From Lepidonotus clava (taxonomy: Eukaryota; Annelida; Polychaeta; Phyllodocida; Polynoidae): a stretch of 64,000 nucleotides of DNA. Numbering within the stretch: the first letter of the stretch is position 1; each line of letters begins with the position of its first letter. Made by a program: the position numbers and the translations under genes. Location: positions 33,210,792 to 33,274,791 of the forward strand of contig OW387135.1 in assembly GCA_936440205.1 (NCBI GenBank), read 5' to 3'. A model generated the notes under the pieces. It was not told the origin of the DNA. It was given only the letters and a program-made list of their open reading frames with translations, and ran no database searches. This document shows, one piece after another, positions 50,686 through 60,547 of the stretch.

Positions 50686-52350
50686 ATGGCAGAGAGTATT
50701 TCTGATTGGAAGCGACGGATGAGAAAAAGTTTTGATTCACTTTCACATGATTCACTTGTGGCAATAGCTGATGCCAAGTGTGTTCCTGGTGATAGCAAGT
50801 ATGAATCCTTGAAGCACTTGCTAAACAAAGAAATAGATGAAATAGGGATTGATTTCAGCTCTGATAAAATTGATGAAACTGTAGTGGGTCTTGTTGATTA
50901 TGCCAAAGCTTTGCTTCCTTCTACTACTGATAACGGATGTACACTGGTTGAAGATACAGCTCAGTCAATAGAATTGGTTGATGTTTCTAATTTGGAAATG
51001 ATGTTGTTGCCTCCAACTGCAGAAGAAGTGTTGATTCAAAGACACTTTCCAGATGCCTCAGATCAGTGTAGAATGAAAATGAAAACCATGGAATTTCATA
51101 CAGAGCCCGAAACCAAGTTTGCCTTGAGAATGACTGTTGTAGGCATCATGAAAGAAAATCTCACTCCTGAGATCAGCCATATGTTGAAAATGTGTGTTTC
51201 AAGATGTGTCTACGCAGAAAATGAACCTGACATCAGTCTCAGAAAACATTTATTAGCTAGAAGCATGCAAAGGCTGGGTGATTTTCGATCATGCTTAAAA
51301 AAATCTAGGAATGAGTGTTTTCATGAGTTGGCAACATGTTTGAATATTGCCGAAAAAGAGTGTGAGGATATGAGAAAAGCCCTCAGCAGTCAATATGCAC
51401 ATAATAGTGCAGTTTCAGTCAAAGATCCTGAGCTTTGCCATTTGTACACTCTTGTTGACAGGTGTGGGTCAATAGAAGGGCAGTCAATTCTATCTGATTT
51501 AGGTTGTTCTTTGTTAAGTTGTGATCCACGTCACAAAGCAGAACATTTGAGGCAAGTAGCAGAGAGCTTCCATCTGCACAATAAAGATAATATTTTCACC
51601 AATTATTTTTCAGATAAATCTGTCCACCACCACCACAACATAGCCAATAGAGATGAGGAAAAGCAGCGAGAGGAAGATCGACAGATGATGCAATTGAAAT
51701 CTCTTCTAACCAGCATTGATCTGAACAAAGTAGAAGAAGGAAGAGGAAGATTTGTATTTAAAAGACCAGCTCTTGTCTATGATGTTCTCCTACCAAGACT
51801 TTCAGATTACCCTCGGCCCTCTGGAAAACCTGATATACAGAAGCTTAATGAAATGCTGAGCACAAATGGTGCAGTGGGTCATGATATGCTGTTGAGTTCA
51901 TTAAAAGAGTTCTGCACTTTTGGAACTAGAGTATGCCCTACAAGTATGCAGATCACAGAAGATGCAGAGAAAAGGGACTACCTACGAAGTATCTCATCTG
52001 CTTCTTATGGCGTCATATCAGAAGCTGTAAGCCTTGGACTGAAATATGAAGCAGTTCGACCTTTTTACCTATCTGCAGTAATTTTGTGGCGACAAGATCG
52101 GGAAGATCAAGTAAAAACTGTTGGTTTGCTTATGGTTGCACTTAGTGCAGTAAGAAACATTGCCTTTGTCCCAACAACTTACACAGAGGCAAATACAGTG
52201 TTTGTTACACCAGCAGCCTTTGGTCAATGTAACCTCAGGATACGAGATATGAACATTGTCATCCAAGAGGAAGGGTTGCAGATTACTTGTGAAAGGGTCA
52301 TGGATAAAGTCCTTCAGTCCATGAAGAGGAAGGTGAATGTATATATTTGA
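50686..52350 (+). CDS. Hypothetical 554-aa protein, possible structural component
   Basis: ATG at 50686, 17 bp after the stop of the coiled-coil gene and on the same strand. It is mostly helical with many cysteines (CVSRCVYAENEPD, CGSIEGQSILSDLGCSLLSC), a His run (VHHHHN) and an acidic-basic helix after it. The C-terminal ~120 residues look like a compact folded domain (TYTEANTVFVTPAAFGQCNL). Its size and place next to the packaging gene would suit a portal or capsid protein, but I see no diagnostic motif. AATAAA at 52353-52358 follows the stop at once. It converges on the gene ending at 52427 with a 76-bp gap. Confidence 0.65.
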   Translation: MAESISDWKRRMRKSFDSLSHDSLVAIADAKCVPGDSKYESLKHLLNKEIDEIGIDFSSDKIDETVVGLVDYAKALLPSTTDNGCTLVEDTAQSIELVDVSNLEMMLLPPTAEEVLIQRHFPDASDQCRMKMKTMEFHTEPETKFALRMTVVGIMKENLTPEISHMLKMCVSRCVYAENEPDISLRKHLLARSMQRLGDFRSCLKKSRNECFHELATCLNIAEKECEDMRKALSSQYAHNSAVSVKDPELCHLYTLVDRCGSIEGQSILSDLGCSLLSCDPRHKAEHLRQVAESFHLHNKDNIFTNYFSDKSVHHHHNIANRDEEKQREEDRQMMQLKSLLTSIDLNKVEEGRGRFVFKRPALVYDVLLPRLSDYPRPSGKPDIQKLNEMLSTNGAVGHDMLLSSLKEFCTFGTRVCPTSMQITEDAEKRDYLRSISSASYGVISEAVSLGLKYEAVRPFYLSAVILWRQDREDQVKTVGLLMVALSAVRNIAFVPTTYTEANTVFVTPAAFGQCNLRIRDMNIVIQEEGLQITCERVMDKVLQSMKRKVNVYI

Positions 52351-52426
52351 ATAATAAAAAAAAAAAAAAATTATAATAAAAAATAGAAGATTAAGCAGTA
52401 GTTTTCTTTATTTGTTTCATTTGTTT

Positions 52427-53443
52427 TCAGTTTTCATACAACTTAGAAAGATTAACATTTTGTCCAACAAAACCTATTGCATTGATTATGTTAGAAATCA
52501 TTGGAAAGCATTTTGGAGGAACAAGAACATGGCTCTCTTCTATTTCAATCTCTGGGCTGACTTCATGAGATTGAAACACATACTGAGGCAACAGGCCAGG
52601 AAACTCAAACATAAAGAACTTCTGGTAATTCATTACACTCAGACTCTTTCTCTTGGAACTGGGATTTAAGATGAAAGAGGTTATTTTCTGCATGTGACAC
52701 AGAATGCAACAAGGTGGTGACCAAAAGTCTCTTGCCAGATGATATGCAGTAAAAAATCCAGCTTCCCTTTTTTCTCTCAACAACTGTTTCCAGGATTCAG
52801 TTGTGTAGCCCATGGCAATGTGTTCCTTGTAGGACTGGATTGTTCTAAGTGGTACCATCTCTGGCAAGTTAAGCTGCTTCTGGTACTGCTGACGTCCTTT
52901 GATGTATTGTCCGAAGCATGGAATAGATGTGCAAGGTCTTGAAAAGAAAGGGTTTTCAACATCATCTATAAACCATTGCAAACAGAGCTTGATATCTTCT
53001 CTCCCATATGAAATGGGCATCATTTCAAATGAAGAAAGTTTGGTCATACTTTGTATCCGATCAGTAAGACTTAGAATTTCTTTGGTGTTCATTAGTTTTT
53101 TTTCTAACCATGGCTCCCTATTCTCTGCTCTTTTTTGTAATTCTTCTGTCACAAAGTCATCCATTCTCTCATTGGCAGTTTCAATCATTTCATTGTCCTG
53201 CAGTGGAAGGTTAAGATTATCTTTGCATTTTCTGAGAAGGGTTTTGTCCAGTCTCAGCATACCTACAGTGCACTTTCCTTTGTGTGTTATGAAATGAGCA
53301 CTTGTTTTAGTTTTAACTCTATTTGGAAGAACAGTTGGTGCTGGTGCTGCTGTAGTAGCAGAAATTGTATTACTTTCTGTTCTTCTTTTTTTAATAACTT
53401 GAACTGCAAAGCTAGTGTCTTCAAGTTCAGACAGTCTCTTCAT
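52427..53443 (-). CDS. Hypothetical 338-aa protein with Cys motif
   Basis: The first AUG is at 53443; a GTG start 54 nt upstream is possible. The N-terminus is Lys/Arg-rich with an Ala/Thr/Pro linker. The C-terminal ~200 residues are rich in aromatic and Cys residues: PCTSIPCFGQYIKGRQQYQK, then FWSPPCCILCHMQK and FMFEFPGLLPQYVFQSHEVS, ending in VPPKCFPMISNIINAIGF. A zinc-binding or disulfide-stabilised fold is likely. It looks like a conserved virus core protein, but I cannot assign it. Confidence 0.62.
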   Translation of the reverse strand: MKRLSELEDTSFAVQVIKKRRTESNTISATTAAPAPTVLPNRVKTKTSAHFITHKGKCTVGMLRLDKTLLRKCKDNLNLPLQDNEMIETANERMDDFVTEELQKRAENREPWLEKKLMNTKEILSLTDRIQSMTKLSSFEMMPISYGREDIKLCLQWFIDDVENPFFSRPCTSIPCFGQYIKGRQQYQKQLNLPEMVPLRTIQSYKEHIAMGYTTESWKQLLREKREAGFFTAYHLARDFWSPPCCILCHMQKITSFILNPSSKRKSLSVMNYQKFFMFEFPGLLPQYVFQSHEVSPEIEIEESHVLVPPKCFPMISNIINAIGFVGQNVNLSKLYEN

Positions 53444-53537
53444 TTCTTTTTTGTTATGTTTTTGTAACCCTTTGATTAAGCTGTTCCACTTTCTCACCTA
53501 TTCAACAAGTGATACAATTTTTAGAGAAAATCTGATT

Positions 53538-53816
53538 TTAAAAACACTTCATTCCTCTGCACTTGATAATAGCAAACAGAAAAAATACAAGCAGAAATAC
53601 CAGAATTAAAAAAAAACAACAGCAGCAAGCTTGAGCAAAGTTACAAGAACATTTGATACAACTATTCAATGTTACACAAAACTGTAAGCAGCACTCAGTC
53701 AAAGTAATATTTTTGTTGTTGTTCTGTGTAACGATCTTCTTGGTTTCGTTTCCTCTGTGCTCGCTGGACAAATCCATAGAGAAGTCTTGAGAATTCTTTA
53801 CCTGTGAAATCGTCAT
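53538..53816 (-). CDS. Small tail-anchored membrane protein, 92 aa
   Basis: ATG at 53816. It is polar with two N-glycosylation-type sites (NET, NIT), then a very Cys-rich segment (CCLQFC, CIKCSC, CCCC) leading into a C-terminal hydrophobic helix (FFLILVFLLVFFLFAII) and a short basic tail. The 5' end overlaps a CACAG acceptor near 53799 that could serve as the last-exon acceptor of the multi-membrane gene upstream. So the segment may be used in two ways. Coding status moderately supported. Confidence 0.45.
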   Translation of the reverse strand: MTISQVKNSQDFSMDLSSEHRGNETKKIVTQNNNKNITLTECCLQFCVTLNSCIKCSCNFAQACCCCFFLILVFLLVFFLFAIIKCRGMKCF

Positions 53817-53918
53817 TTTCTGTTCAATGAAAAGAAAAAAGGATAAAGAAAACAGTTTAAAATGGCCTACTTACAACTGAGAGTGACCAAGCTATAATAC
53901 AAGAAAGCAGTATAATAA

Positions 53919-54941
53919 TTACTTACTGTATCCTCGAAGTCTCATGGCAACACATGCGTCTTCTTTTCCCAATGTACGGGCATAAGTTTCTTTAACCAAA
54001 TGGATTTCATCGTATTTCTCCTTTTTGTTTGATATGATAAGGCAAACTGACAGGAGAATTGTCCAAAACCCAAAAGTCAGTAGTGTTATGAGTGAGACAG
54101 TATCTCTAGCAATGAGAAGAAGTGGTATGCATATCAGAATCATGAAAAAAGAGCACACCGGCATCACATAGAACAAAACCATAGACACCAGTATTGCAAA
54201 CTCTAGAGTATTTCTTTTGCTTGATGTAAACATGGTGAAGGGAAGAAGAAGTGTTCCGATTACACTGATGACAAGAAAGCTAAACCATGCCCATCTCTTG
54301 AAATGATATGACAAATAAATTTCTGAGAAGATGCACGATGACAAATGTACTGCGAATTTTGAAGCAGTGGCGTCAGTGTGATGATCCACAGGACCATATG
54401 GGCAAGATTTTGCTGATAAAAGTGGGCATTTGAATGGAACATTTTCTAACTGACTGATGATTTTGCAGAGTGCATCTTTTTCTTGAATTATCGTTTGTCT
54501 TTCTATGTTGTTTCTAATTTCTTGTGCTATGGAACATTTCCAGTGATGTCTTGTGGCAATGATGGCTAAGATACGACCAAAAATTACCCCACATGAGCCA
54601 AAGACAAGGACAAGAAGAGAATTAAAATCCACATAACCAGTTGGCTGTCTCCATGGAGGGCAAGGGATCAGGGTTGTTGCTGTTCCTTTGCTGTATTTTT
54701 TTCTGCAACCATATATGTGATACATTTCTAAGAAGTAAAACTTAAATAAAACAAATGATGTTATACCCACCAGTGAGGTCAACAAATTCACCCTCAATAT
54801 ATTTTTTTTATGATAAGGAAATCCAAAAAAGCACCAAGACCATGACTGAATTGACCTAAGTGTCAATAGACTTCCACTACCCCTCTTGCTTTTTGCATTC
54901 CCATGTCTTCTGTTATTCAAATACTGATACTGAAATTTCAT
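53919..54941 (-). CDS. Multi-pass membrane protein, 340 aa
   Basis: ATG at 54941. Five or six hydrophobic segments: LLTSLVGITSFVLFKFYFL (~54-72), LLVLVFGSCGVIFGRILAII (~108-127), FSFLVISVIGTLLLPFTMF (~223-241), one long or two segments in 251-281, and LITLLTFGFWTILLSVCLII (~286-305). A Cys-containing loop lies between the second and third. The frame ends 5 nt after a strong GTAAGT donor, so it may be spliced to an exon near 53.8 kb. It probably lies in the envelope or a host membrane. Receptor-like (GPCR) motifs were not seen. Confidence 0.62.
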   Translation of the reverse strand: MKFQYQYLNNRRHGNAKSKRGSGSLLTLRSIQSWSWCFFGFPYHKKNILRVNLLTSLVGITSFVLFKFYFLEMYHIYGCRKKYSKGTATTLIPCPPWRQPTGYVDFNSLLVLVFGSCGVIFGRILAIIATRHHWKCSIAQEIRNNIERQTIIQEKDALCKIISQLENVPFKCPLLSAKSCPYGPVDHHTDATASKFAVHLSSCIFSEIYLSYHFKRWAWFSFLVISVIGTLLLPFTMFTSSKRNTLEFAILVSMVLFYVMPVCSFFMILICIPLLLIARDTVSLITLLTFGFWTILLSVCLIISNKKEKYDEIHLVKETYARTLGKEDACVAMRLRGYSK

Positions 54942-55395
54942 GAAGAATAAAAACTTTACATTGACAAATTAATTTCTGTGCTGTGTTGCAGTTTAATACC
55001 TTCAAATATCAGTTTAAACATCTTTTATAATTTAACTGGTTTGTGTTGGGCTATTGGATCCAGGGGTCCCTTTCTTCTTAATTACAAATCCAATCACTTC
55101 TCCTTCTTTATAGTCCTAGATACCAAACAATCTGATGTGCTTCATTTCTGCTGCACCTGCAGCATATTTGGTGAAGTTCTTCTGCTGTGTTGGCTGCAAT
55201 GTTCATTTGCTTTGATCAGGTTAGTTGAAAAAAAAGAAAAATAGTGCTTGAGAAAATTGTACATCCTTTCATGTTGACAAAAGTGTTTGTAGCATAACTT
55301 TAATTTTGGACATGAACTGTGGTTTTCAAATATTACTGTCCTATTGGAATGAAAAGTATGTCAGAAAAAAAAGACAAACAAAAAAAACCCCAGAA
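54942..55395. other. Divergent intergenic region
   Basis: Lies between the minus-strand multi-membrane gene and the plus-strand glycoprotein gene, so it should hold both promoters. AT-rich, with no clear TATA element and no convincing gene. Confidence 0.4.
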
Positions 55396-55971
55396 ATGCC
55401 CGATTTTCACAACTTATTGAGTGTTTGTTCTGGACTCACTGCTGCTCTTGGCTTATGGGTAATGGTTTTACAGGTACCCTCTTTATCTCCTCCTGTTCCT
55501 TCACCTCCTTGTTCTTTTTTTCCGTGCTTTGAAAACTGTTCTTTTTCATCAGAATTTAAATCACGTGTGTCAGAAGAACATGTAGTAGCCTTTCAAAGCA
55601 ATTCATCGTCAATGATACGAAGCTTAGCTATTTTGAGAGAAGAAATCATGCTAGAATTCTATGCACCAGTGACATTGTGTTATTTTCACAGAGGTTGTAG
55701 TAACACCATTTTAATTCTGGCCAACCATGACTCTTCTGTAGTGACTCTTCCATGTAAGTTCTCATGTGGTGCATGTAAGGGTCTGCAATCTGCTTTGTCC
55801 TTTGTTTGTGATGATCAAGAAGATGCTTTGTTCTGGTTAGACCATTCGGGTGATGGAGGTCATAGTAATGGTGACTCTAGACACCTGAGAATGGCCATTC
55901 AAGTAAATAATACACACTTTGCTGCTCAAAACAGCAGCGCTTGTGACAAACAGTTAGTTATTCGTTTATGA
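55396..55971 (+). CDS. Putative secreted or type II glycoprotein, 191 aa
   Basis: I chose the ATG at 55396 because it places a hydrophobic signal/anchor (SVCSGLTAALGLWVMVLQV) at residues ~9-27. The ATG at 55306 would put a basic stretch in front. A Pro/Ser-rich linker follows, then an ectodomain with about ten cysteines and N-glycosylation sites (NCS, NSS, NTH). Its stop overlaps by 6 bp the end of the opposing four-pass membrane gene. A virion surface or secreted immune-modulating protein is likely. No family recognised. Confidence 0.6.
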   Translation: MPDFHNLLSVCSGLTAALGLWVMVLQVPSLSPPVPSPPCSFFPCFENCSFSSEFKSRVSEEHVVAFQSNSSSMIRSLAILREEIMLEFYAPVTLCYFHRGCSNTILILANHDSSVVTLPCKFSCGACKGLQSALSFVCDDQEDALFWLDHSGDGGHSNGDSRHLRMAIQVNNTHFAAQNSSACDKQLVIRL

Positions 55972-56520
55972 TGCTGTCCTTGCCATAATTATTGCAAGGA
56001 CACCCGAAACACTGCTGAAGCTCAATAAAAAACAAAGATAAATCTTAAAGCCATGGCATCCTTCTATATTTGGTTGGAAAATTGAAGTGAAGAAAATTCC
56101 ACAAATCAAAGACAAAATAAAGATCATTCCAAACACTGCACTGAAAATAGTTCTCCTTTTCGTTATAGCTTTCTGTGATATTCTGCCTTCAGTTTCATCT
56201 TCTTTCATCAGATCTCCTCTGCTCCTCGTTTGAACTGAGGGTAAATTCAAAAGCTGAAGTTGATTTTCTATCTTTGTTTTCAAAATAGAGTACTCTTCAT
56301 CGATTCGAGCTTTTCTTGCTGGAACTGAAATACAACTTGCCAAAAACACAGAACAACTATACAGGGAGCAAAGTGCTCCATGAAAAATCATCCACGTACA
56401 AATGGATAGAGGGCAATGACGCTGAAGTGATATTAAACCCACAACAAAACTACTTGCAGACACTAAAGCAAACATCGTTCTAAATATTACACAGAGAATA
56501 TGCACTGTCTTAGAGTTCAT
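55966..56520 (-). CDS. Four-pass membrane protein, 184 aa
   Basis: The ATG at 56520 (MNSKTVHIL) is preferred; an ATG at 56589 would overlap the upstream gene. There are four hydrophobic helices: ALVSASSFVVGLISL, ALCSLYSCSVFLASCISV, VFGMIFILSLICGIFFTSIF and FLLSFSSVSGVLAIIMA. A charged cytoplasmic-type loop lies between the second and third. The topology is tetraspan-like with short N- and C-termini. It is third in a tight minus-strand run behind the kinase and an acidic protein, so it may be co-transcribed. Confidence 0.6.
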   Translation of the reverse strand: MNSKTVHILCVIFRTMFALVSASSFVVGLISLQRHCPLSICTWMIFHGALCSLYSCSVFLASCISVPARKARIDEEYSILKTKIENQLQLLNLPSVQTRSRGDLMKEDETEGRISQKAITKRRTIFSAVFGMIFILSLICGIFFTSIFQPNIEGCHGFKIYLCFLLSFSSVSGVLAIIMARTAS

Positions 56521-56557
56521 TTTCACTTTATTTGTCTGACACACATAACATAAATAA

Positions 56558-56917
56558 TCATTTCTCCTGACTGTATGGATATTGTGCATCTTGTTCTACA
56601 TCAGAAGATGAGGTGGAGGGGAAAAAATCTTGCCCGATGGTATCAACTTCTTTCGAAAGAGACATTTCCAAATGTAGACTGATTGGGGGAGCAGAATAAA
56701 TATCCTGCATCTCATCATGTGTGATGGACTCTGTTAGAGTGGGTGTTATCGTTTGCTGTATATCTCTATTGTCGTCTCTGTGAATTTCTGGTGCAATATC
56801 TATTGACAGTTCACGTTCATCTTCTTCTGTCTCCTTGTTTCTTTCACCATCCTCATATAGAATCTCTTGCCAAAGAATTTGTGAGAAGAAAAAGTTGTCC
56901 AAATACGTCCAAGGCAT
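56558..56917 (-). CDS. Small acidic protein, 119 aa
   Basis: ATG at 56917, only 8 bp after the kinase gene. It starts with an aromatic segment (MPWTYLDNFFFSQILWQEIL) and continues as an acidic, Thr/Ser-rich, probably disordered chain (ETEEDERELSIDIAPE). Many Ser/Thr-acid sites suit phosphorylation, perhaps by the adjacent kinase. No homologue recognised. A small tegument-type or transactivator role is conceivable. Confidence 0.5.
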   Translation of the reverse strand: MPWTYLDNFFFSQILWQEILYEDGERNKETEEDERELSIDIAPEIHRDDNRDIQQTITPTLTESITHDEMQDIYSAPPISLHLEMSLSKEVDTIGQDFFPSTSSSDVEQDAQYPYSQEK

Positions 56918-56925
56918 TTTTCTCC

Positions 56926-58455
56926 CTAGACTCGTTTTGATAAGAATTGCACTAGTAACCTTTTCAGTAAATCAGCTGACTGGAATGCAAAATCTAGGCG
57001 ATGCTCTCTGTTTATGTTGATGTACCACTGAACGGCGTGACTTGGAGTGGTACAGGCACAACACTTTTCATGTAGCGTGCTTGAAGCTTTCAGAGCAAAT
57101 TTCAACCTTTTTCGCTGTGTCAATTTCACGAATCCTGGAAGAGTTGTGCACCACAGGAGCAGGTCTTGTTCCTTGTCATAAACAATGGAAACAATTTCAA
57201 AGTTGAACATGGTAATCTTAAAGATGCATCTTGCCATGCTGTTTGTCAAGTAGCAAGAGAACCTTTTTGCTAAACACCATCTAGGCATTTTATGTTTCTG
57301 GGTTGGTTGCCTCCTTTCTACTTCTTCATGGTTGCTTAGTGTCTGGAGACATTTTTCTGCACTGTCTCTTAGACTCTGAACTGGATGACACACACCACAA
57401 ATGGCCTCACTAAATGAGCTTCCATATACCATAGAGAGAATTTGCTCTGATCCAAAAGATGGTGTTTGTAATTGCTGCAAGATGTTCTGCAAAATGGCAT
57501 GTCTTTTCGAATCCAGTGGGCGAGATATGGCTCTTGCAGAGTCCACCAACATTATACGCAGAACTTCGACTTCTGCTAAATTCAGGCTTCCACGAACTTT
57601 GGACAAAAATGTCAACATTCCTTCTACTCCCTCCTCTTTCAGGTGCCCATTCATAGAGTGCAACACCACCATGGCAGATGCAAATACATCTGTCATATGG
57701 TCATGGTTGAGGCCTGCTACTGTCCCAAGAGCCTCTGCACAAATTAGAGTAGGATCTCTATAAGCAAAATTGTATACATAGTTTTTTATTTCCAGTTGGC
57801 TTTGAGGAAGGAAAGGAAAGTCTTGGACCACAAAAGGTACCGGACCCTGTGTGTTGAAAGGGAATGTTTGGTCTTTGGCACAGCTCTTTCCTTCCCTTAT
57901 TACACAGACTTTCTCATCCGTTGATAACTCCATGCTTTCTAGGCAAGAAAGCCCACTTACTTTTGCAGAGGATGTCAGCTGGGAACAACCAAAATCAATG
58001 AGTTTAATTTGCCCTTTGTCTAAATCAAGAGTTGCATTGTTTGATTTGATGTCTAGGTGGAGCACACCAGCATTCTGAAGAAACCTGCATGCCTCCATCA
58101 TGTCCTTCAAAATTATCATAGGGTTTACTAACAAACCATATTGTCTGCAAGTAAATAGATCTGGACCAACAAACTCTTGATGAATGCAAGTCACCATGTC
58201 AAGGGTTTCTGAAGTGATATGGTCAGTCCAGAAAAGCTCGGGAAACAAACTTTTCTCATCCTTCAGATACCAAAGTATGGTTGCTTCTTTGGCTAGACAC
58301 AATTGGTTGTACAGCTGTCCAATCCCATTTCTTCTGGCTCTTTTGGAAACTATTGCTGTTCCTTGTGGTGTTCTGGTGATCTGAACTGCCCCATATGTTC
58401 CAGGACACAAAGTGTCCCCAAAAGATTCAATGAACTTTAAATTCAAGCTGGTCAT
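56926..58455 (-). CDS. Serine/threonine protein kinase, 509 aa
   Basis: ATG at 58455. Glycine-rich loop GDTLCPGTYGAV (13-24), ATP-anchoring lysine in IVSKRAR (K38), likely helix-C glutamate E57, catalytic loop HLDIKSNN (133-140) and DFG at 154-156 are all present. An activation segment with a long insert leads to YRDPTLICAEALG. The ~210-residue C-terminal extension is Cys-rich and unique. Viral kinases of this type phosphorylate virion and host nuclear proteins. I cannot say whether it is orthologous to the conserved herpesvirus kinase (UL13/UL97 group). It is followed 8 bp later by the acidic protein gene. Confidence 0.85.
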   Translation of the reverse strand: MTSLNLKFIESFGDTLCPGTYGAVQITRTPQGTAIVSKRARRNGIGQLYNQLCLAKEATILWYLKDEKSLFPELFWTDHITSETLDMVTCIHQEFVGPDLFTCRQYGLLVNPMIILKDMMEACRFLQNAGVLHLDIKSNNATLDLDKGQIKLIDFGCSQLTSSAKVSGLSCLESMELSTDEKVCVIREGKSCAKDQTFPFNTQGPVPFVVQDFPFLPQSQLEIKNYVYNFAYRDPTLICAEALGTVAGLNHDHMTDVFASAMVVLHSMNGHLKEEGVEGMLTFLSKVRGSLNLAEVEVLRIMLVDSARAISRPLDSKRHAILQNILQQLQTPSFGSEQILSMVYGSSFSEAICGVCHPVQSLRDSAEKCLQTLSNHEEVERRQPTQKHKMPRWCLAKRFSCYLTNSMARCIFKITMFNFEIVSIVYDKEQDLLLWCTTLPGFVKLTQRKRLKFALKASSTLHEKCCACTTPSHAVQWYININREHRLDFAFQSADLLKRLLVQFLSKRV

Positions 58456-58526
58456 GCTTGATCATATGCAGTAGACACAGTTCGAAGTGACATAGCTTTA
58501 ACTGAGAAATTGGTAAAATCCAACTT

Positions 58527-60428
58527 TCAATTGACAAGTTTTTGAAAATTACGAGTGATTCCTGTCAAGGGCCTGGAATCATGTCTATAGAGATGATAAT
58601 CAATTGCATACCGATGACTCACTTTCTTTGGTTCCTTAAGCTTTTCTAATGATGGAGGAAACTCGGATCGTTTACCAACCAAATATTCTACTATTTCTTC
58701 CTCACTATGACCTTGTGCGATTCCCTTGTATATGAAATACGCTTCTCTAACAAAAAGAGCTGCATCGGCTGACATGACCCAGTCATTAACTTCGATAAAG
58801 GGCTTATAGCTGACTGGGATGTCCCATTTTCTTGAGATGCAACTCTCATAGTCTTCTTTGAGTCCCGGTTTGGGTTCATGGAATGGTATCATATGACGAC
58901 GGAGAAAATCCAAAAAGACAGGGCTCTCTCTCATTGAACTTATATAACAGTCTTTGAATCCAGAAAATGGACTACCGCAACCCTCCAATGAGTAAGCACC
59001 AGCAAACTTGGTGGGTTCTCTTTGGGAAACAAAATTGTCTATTTTTTCTTGACCTTCCTGAAGAATTTGGTGATAAACGAACTGGACTTCTGAGTTGCTT
59101 GGAGTATGTGATGCTGCTAATCTAAGGCTGGCATACTCTGCACAACAATTAAGTACTGTTGCATATGCTTTCACATTTTTAATAGGACTAGATGCACTGT
59201 CAAGCCATTTTACTATAGAATCTTCTACCCTTGGAAGAAATGATTTTGTAAGAAACAAAGAATAATTAAGTGCTCTAACAGGTGCAAAAGGAAGGTTTCT
59301 CGTTTCATGACAAAACACAAGGTAGGATAGAATGGCCTCAAGAGGAAATTCCACAGAGTCATACATAAGGGAAGATTCTAGCAAAACAAAAAGTTCTGGT
59401 TTGGTAATTTGTTTCATCAATTTTTGAAATAATTCTCCTTCACCTTCGGGTAAAGTTGGCCCAAGGAAAGCAGAAGTGAGATCCTGATCTGAAAAGTTAC
59501 CATGAAGCTCAGCTGTCTCAATATAGTTCACGGCTATAGACCTTAGTTGTCCTAGCAAGTGTAAAGAACTTGATGAAGTATTGTGATTTGTGTCATTCAG
59601 AAACCGGCATGAAATCCACAACAGGCACAGTGAATGCAAAGACATGCAGTTCTCTTCTTGGTTGATGTTAATGTACTTCCACTTTTCTATGTCAGCCTCG
59701 GTCTTGATATACGACACCAGAGCAACCTCATCTTCGAATTGAGGGTGTGCCAGAATAGCATGCACATTTGCCTTGCTATTTCTTCTGCTTTTATCATTAT
59801 ACTCATAGTGGTTGAACCCATCTTCCAAAATTTTAATGACAGTGCATGACAAATATACTGACTTCATTTGATTTTCCACACTCTCAATATTAGAGGCAAT
59901 TGCAATGCACTCTTCAAAGTTCTTCAATATGTTCATGTAGACTGGGGTAGTAGCCACAAAATGGATAATTCCCTTTAAATTAGGGTGGACCTTAAGATTT
60001 TGCCTCATACCTCCCTGTTGTTTCAGCTTAGACCACCAGGGATAGTTCAAAATCGTCTCTATATTTTTGGTCATGCAAAGTTTTCTTGCAATTTGGTGGA
60101 AAGTGTTATAGCAGCAGTCTGGACTGAAGTGTTGAATCTGTGCTATAACTCCAGGAAATAATTGGCACGTGCTCAGCCTTAACTTTCCTTCTTCGGGTTT
60201 CTTCCAACCATCTTGGTATAGTTTTCCTATGAGGAAACACCTATTGTCTTTCGATTTTGCAACAAGCTCTTTACCTTCCCTCAGACCAAAAGTGTAGTTT
60301 CCATGATCGTTACCTAGGAAGATAGTTTCTGGTAACTTGGATGACTTATTTGATTTGTTGGGAACCCAAATCTGTGATGAAGATGATGATATTGGTCCAG
60401 AAATCTGACGTATGGGAATAGGGTACAT
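58527..60428 (-). CDS. Hypothetical 633-aa protein
   Basis: ATG at 60428, 71 bp upstream of the kinase start on the same strand. A Ser-rich N-terminus (residues 14-30) leads to a mostly helical protein with scattered Cys and aromatic residues (FPGVIAQIQHFSPDCCYNTF; LPFAPVRALNYSLFLTKSFL). No P-loop, polymerase, protease or transmembrane motif was seen. Length and even composition suggest a structural or replication-accessory protein of the virus. It is divergent from the plus-strand cluster starting at 60548, with a ~119-bp shared promoter region. Confidence 0.65.
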   Translation of the reverse strand: MYPIPIRQISGPISSSSSQIWVPNKSNKSSKLPETIFLGNDHGNYTFGLREGKELVAKSKDNRCFLIGKLYQDGWKKPEEGKLRLSTCQLFPGVIAQIQHFSPDCCYNTFHQIARKLCMTKNIETILNYPWWSKLKQQGGMRQNLKVHPNLKGIIHFVATTPVYMNILKNFEECIAIASNIESVENQMKSVYLSCTVIKILEDGFNHYEYNDKSRRNSKANVHAILAHPQFEDEVALVSYIKTEADIEKWKYININQEENCMSLHSLCLLWISCRFLNDTNHNTSSSSLHLLGQLRSIAVNYIETAELHGNFSDQDLTSAFLGPTLPEGEGELFQKLMKQITKPELFVLLESSLMYDSVEFPLEAILSYLVFCHETRNLPFAPVRALNYSLFLTKSFLPRVEDSIVKWLDSASSPIKNVKAYATVLNCCAEYASLRLAASHTPSNSEVQFVYHQILQEGQEKIDNFVSQREPTKFAGAYSLEGCGSPFSGFKDCYISSMRESPVFLDFLRRHMIPFHEPKPGLKEDYESCISRKWDIPVSYKPFIEVNDWVMSADAALFVREAYFIYKGIAQGHSEEEIVEYLVGKRSEFPPSLEKLKEPKKVSHRYAIDYHLYRHDSRPLTGITRNFQKLVN

Positions 60429-60547
60429 TTTTGCTATTATTGTTTTTTTTTTCCTCTCAGGGAAAGTATGATTAGTAAAATTGGATTTTAGCCAATATGC
60501 TATACTAAAGAATAGGAGATTAGCTGCTAAAGAAACAAGAAATCAAA

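Noticed and set aside
54978-55244. 88-aa ORF in the divergent intergenic region
   Set aside because: Hydrophobic mixed sequence with no signal or conserved motif, and a promoter region is expected there.
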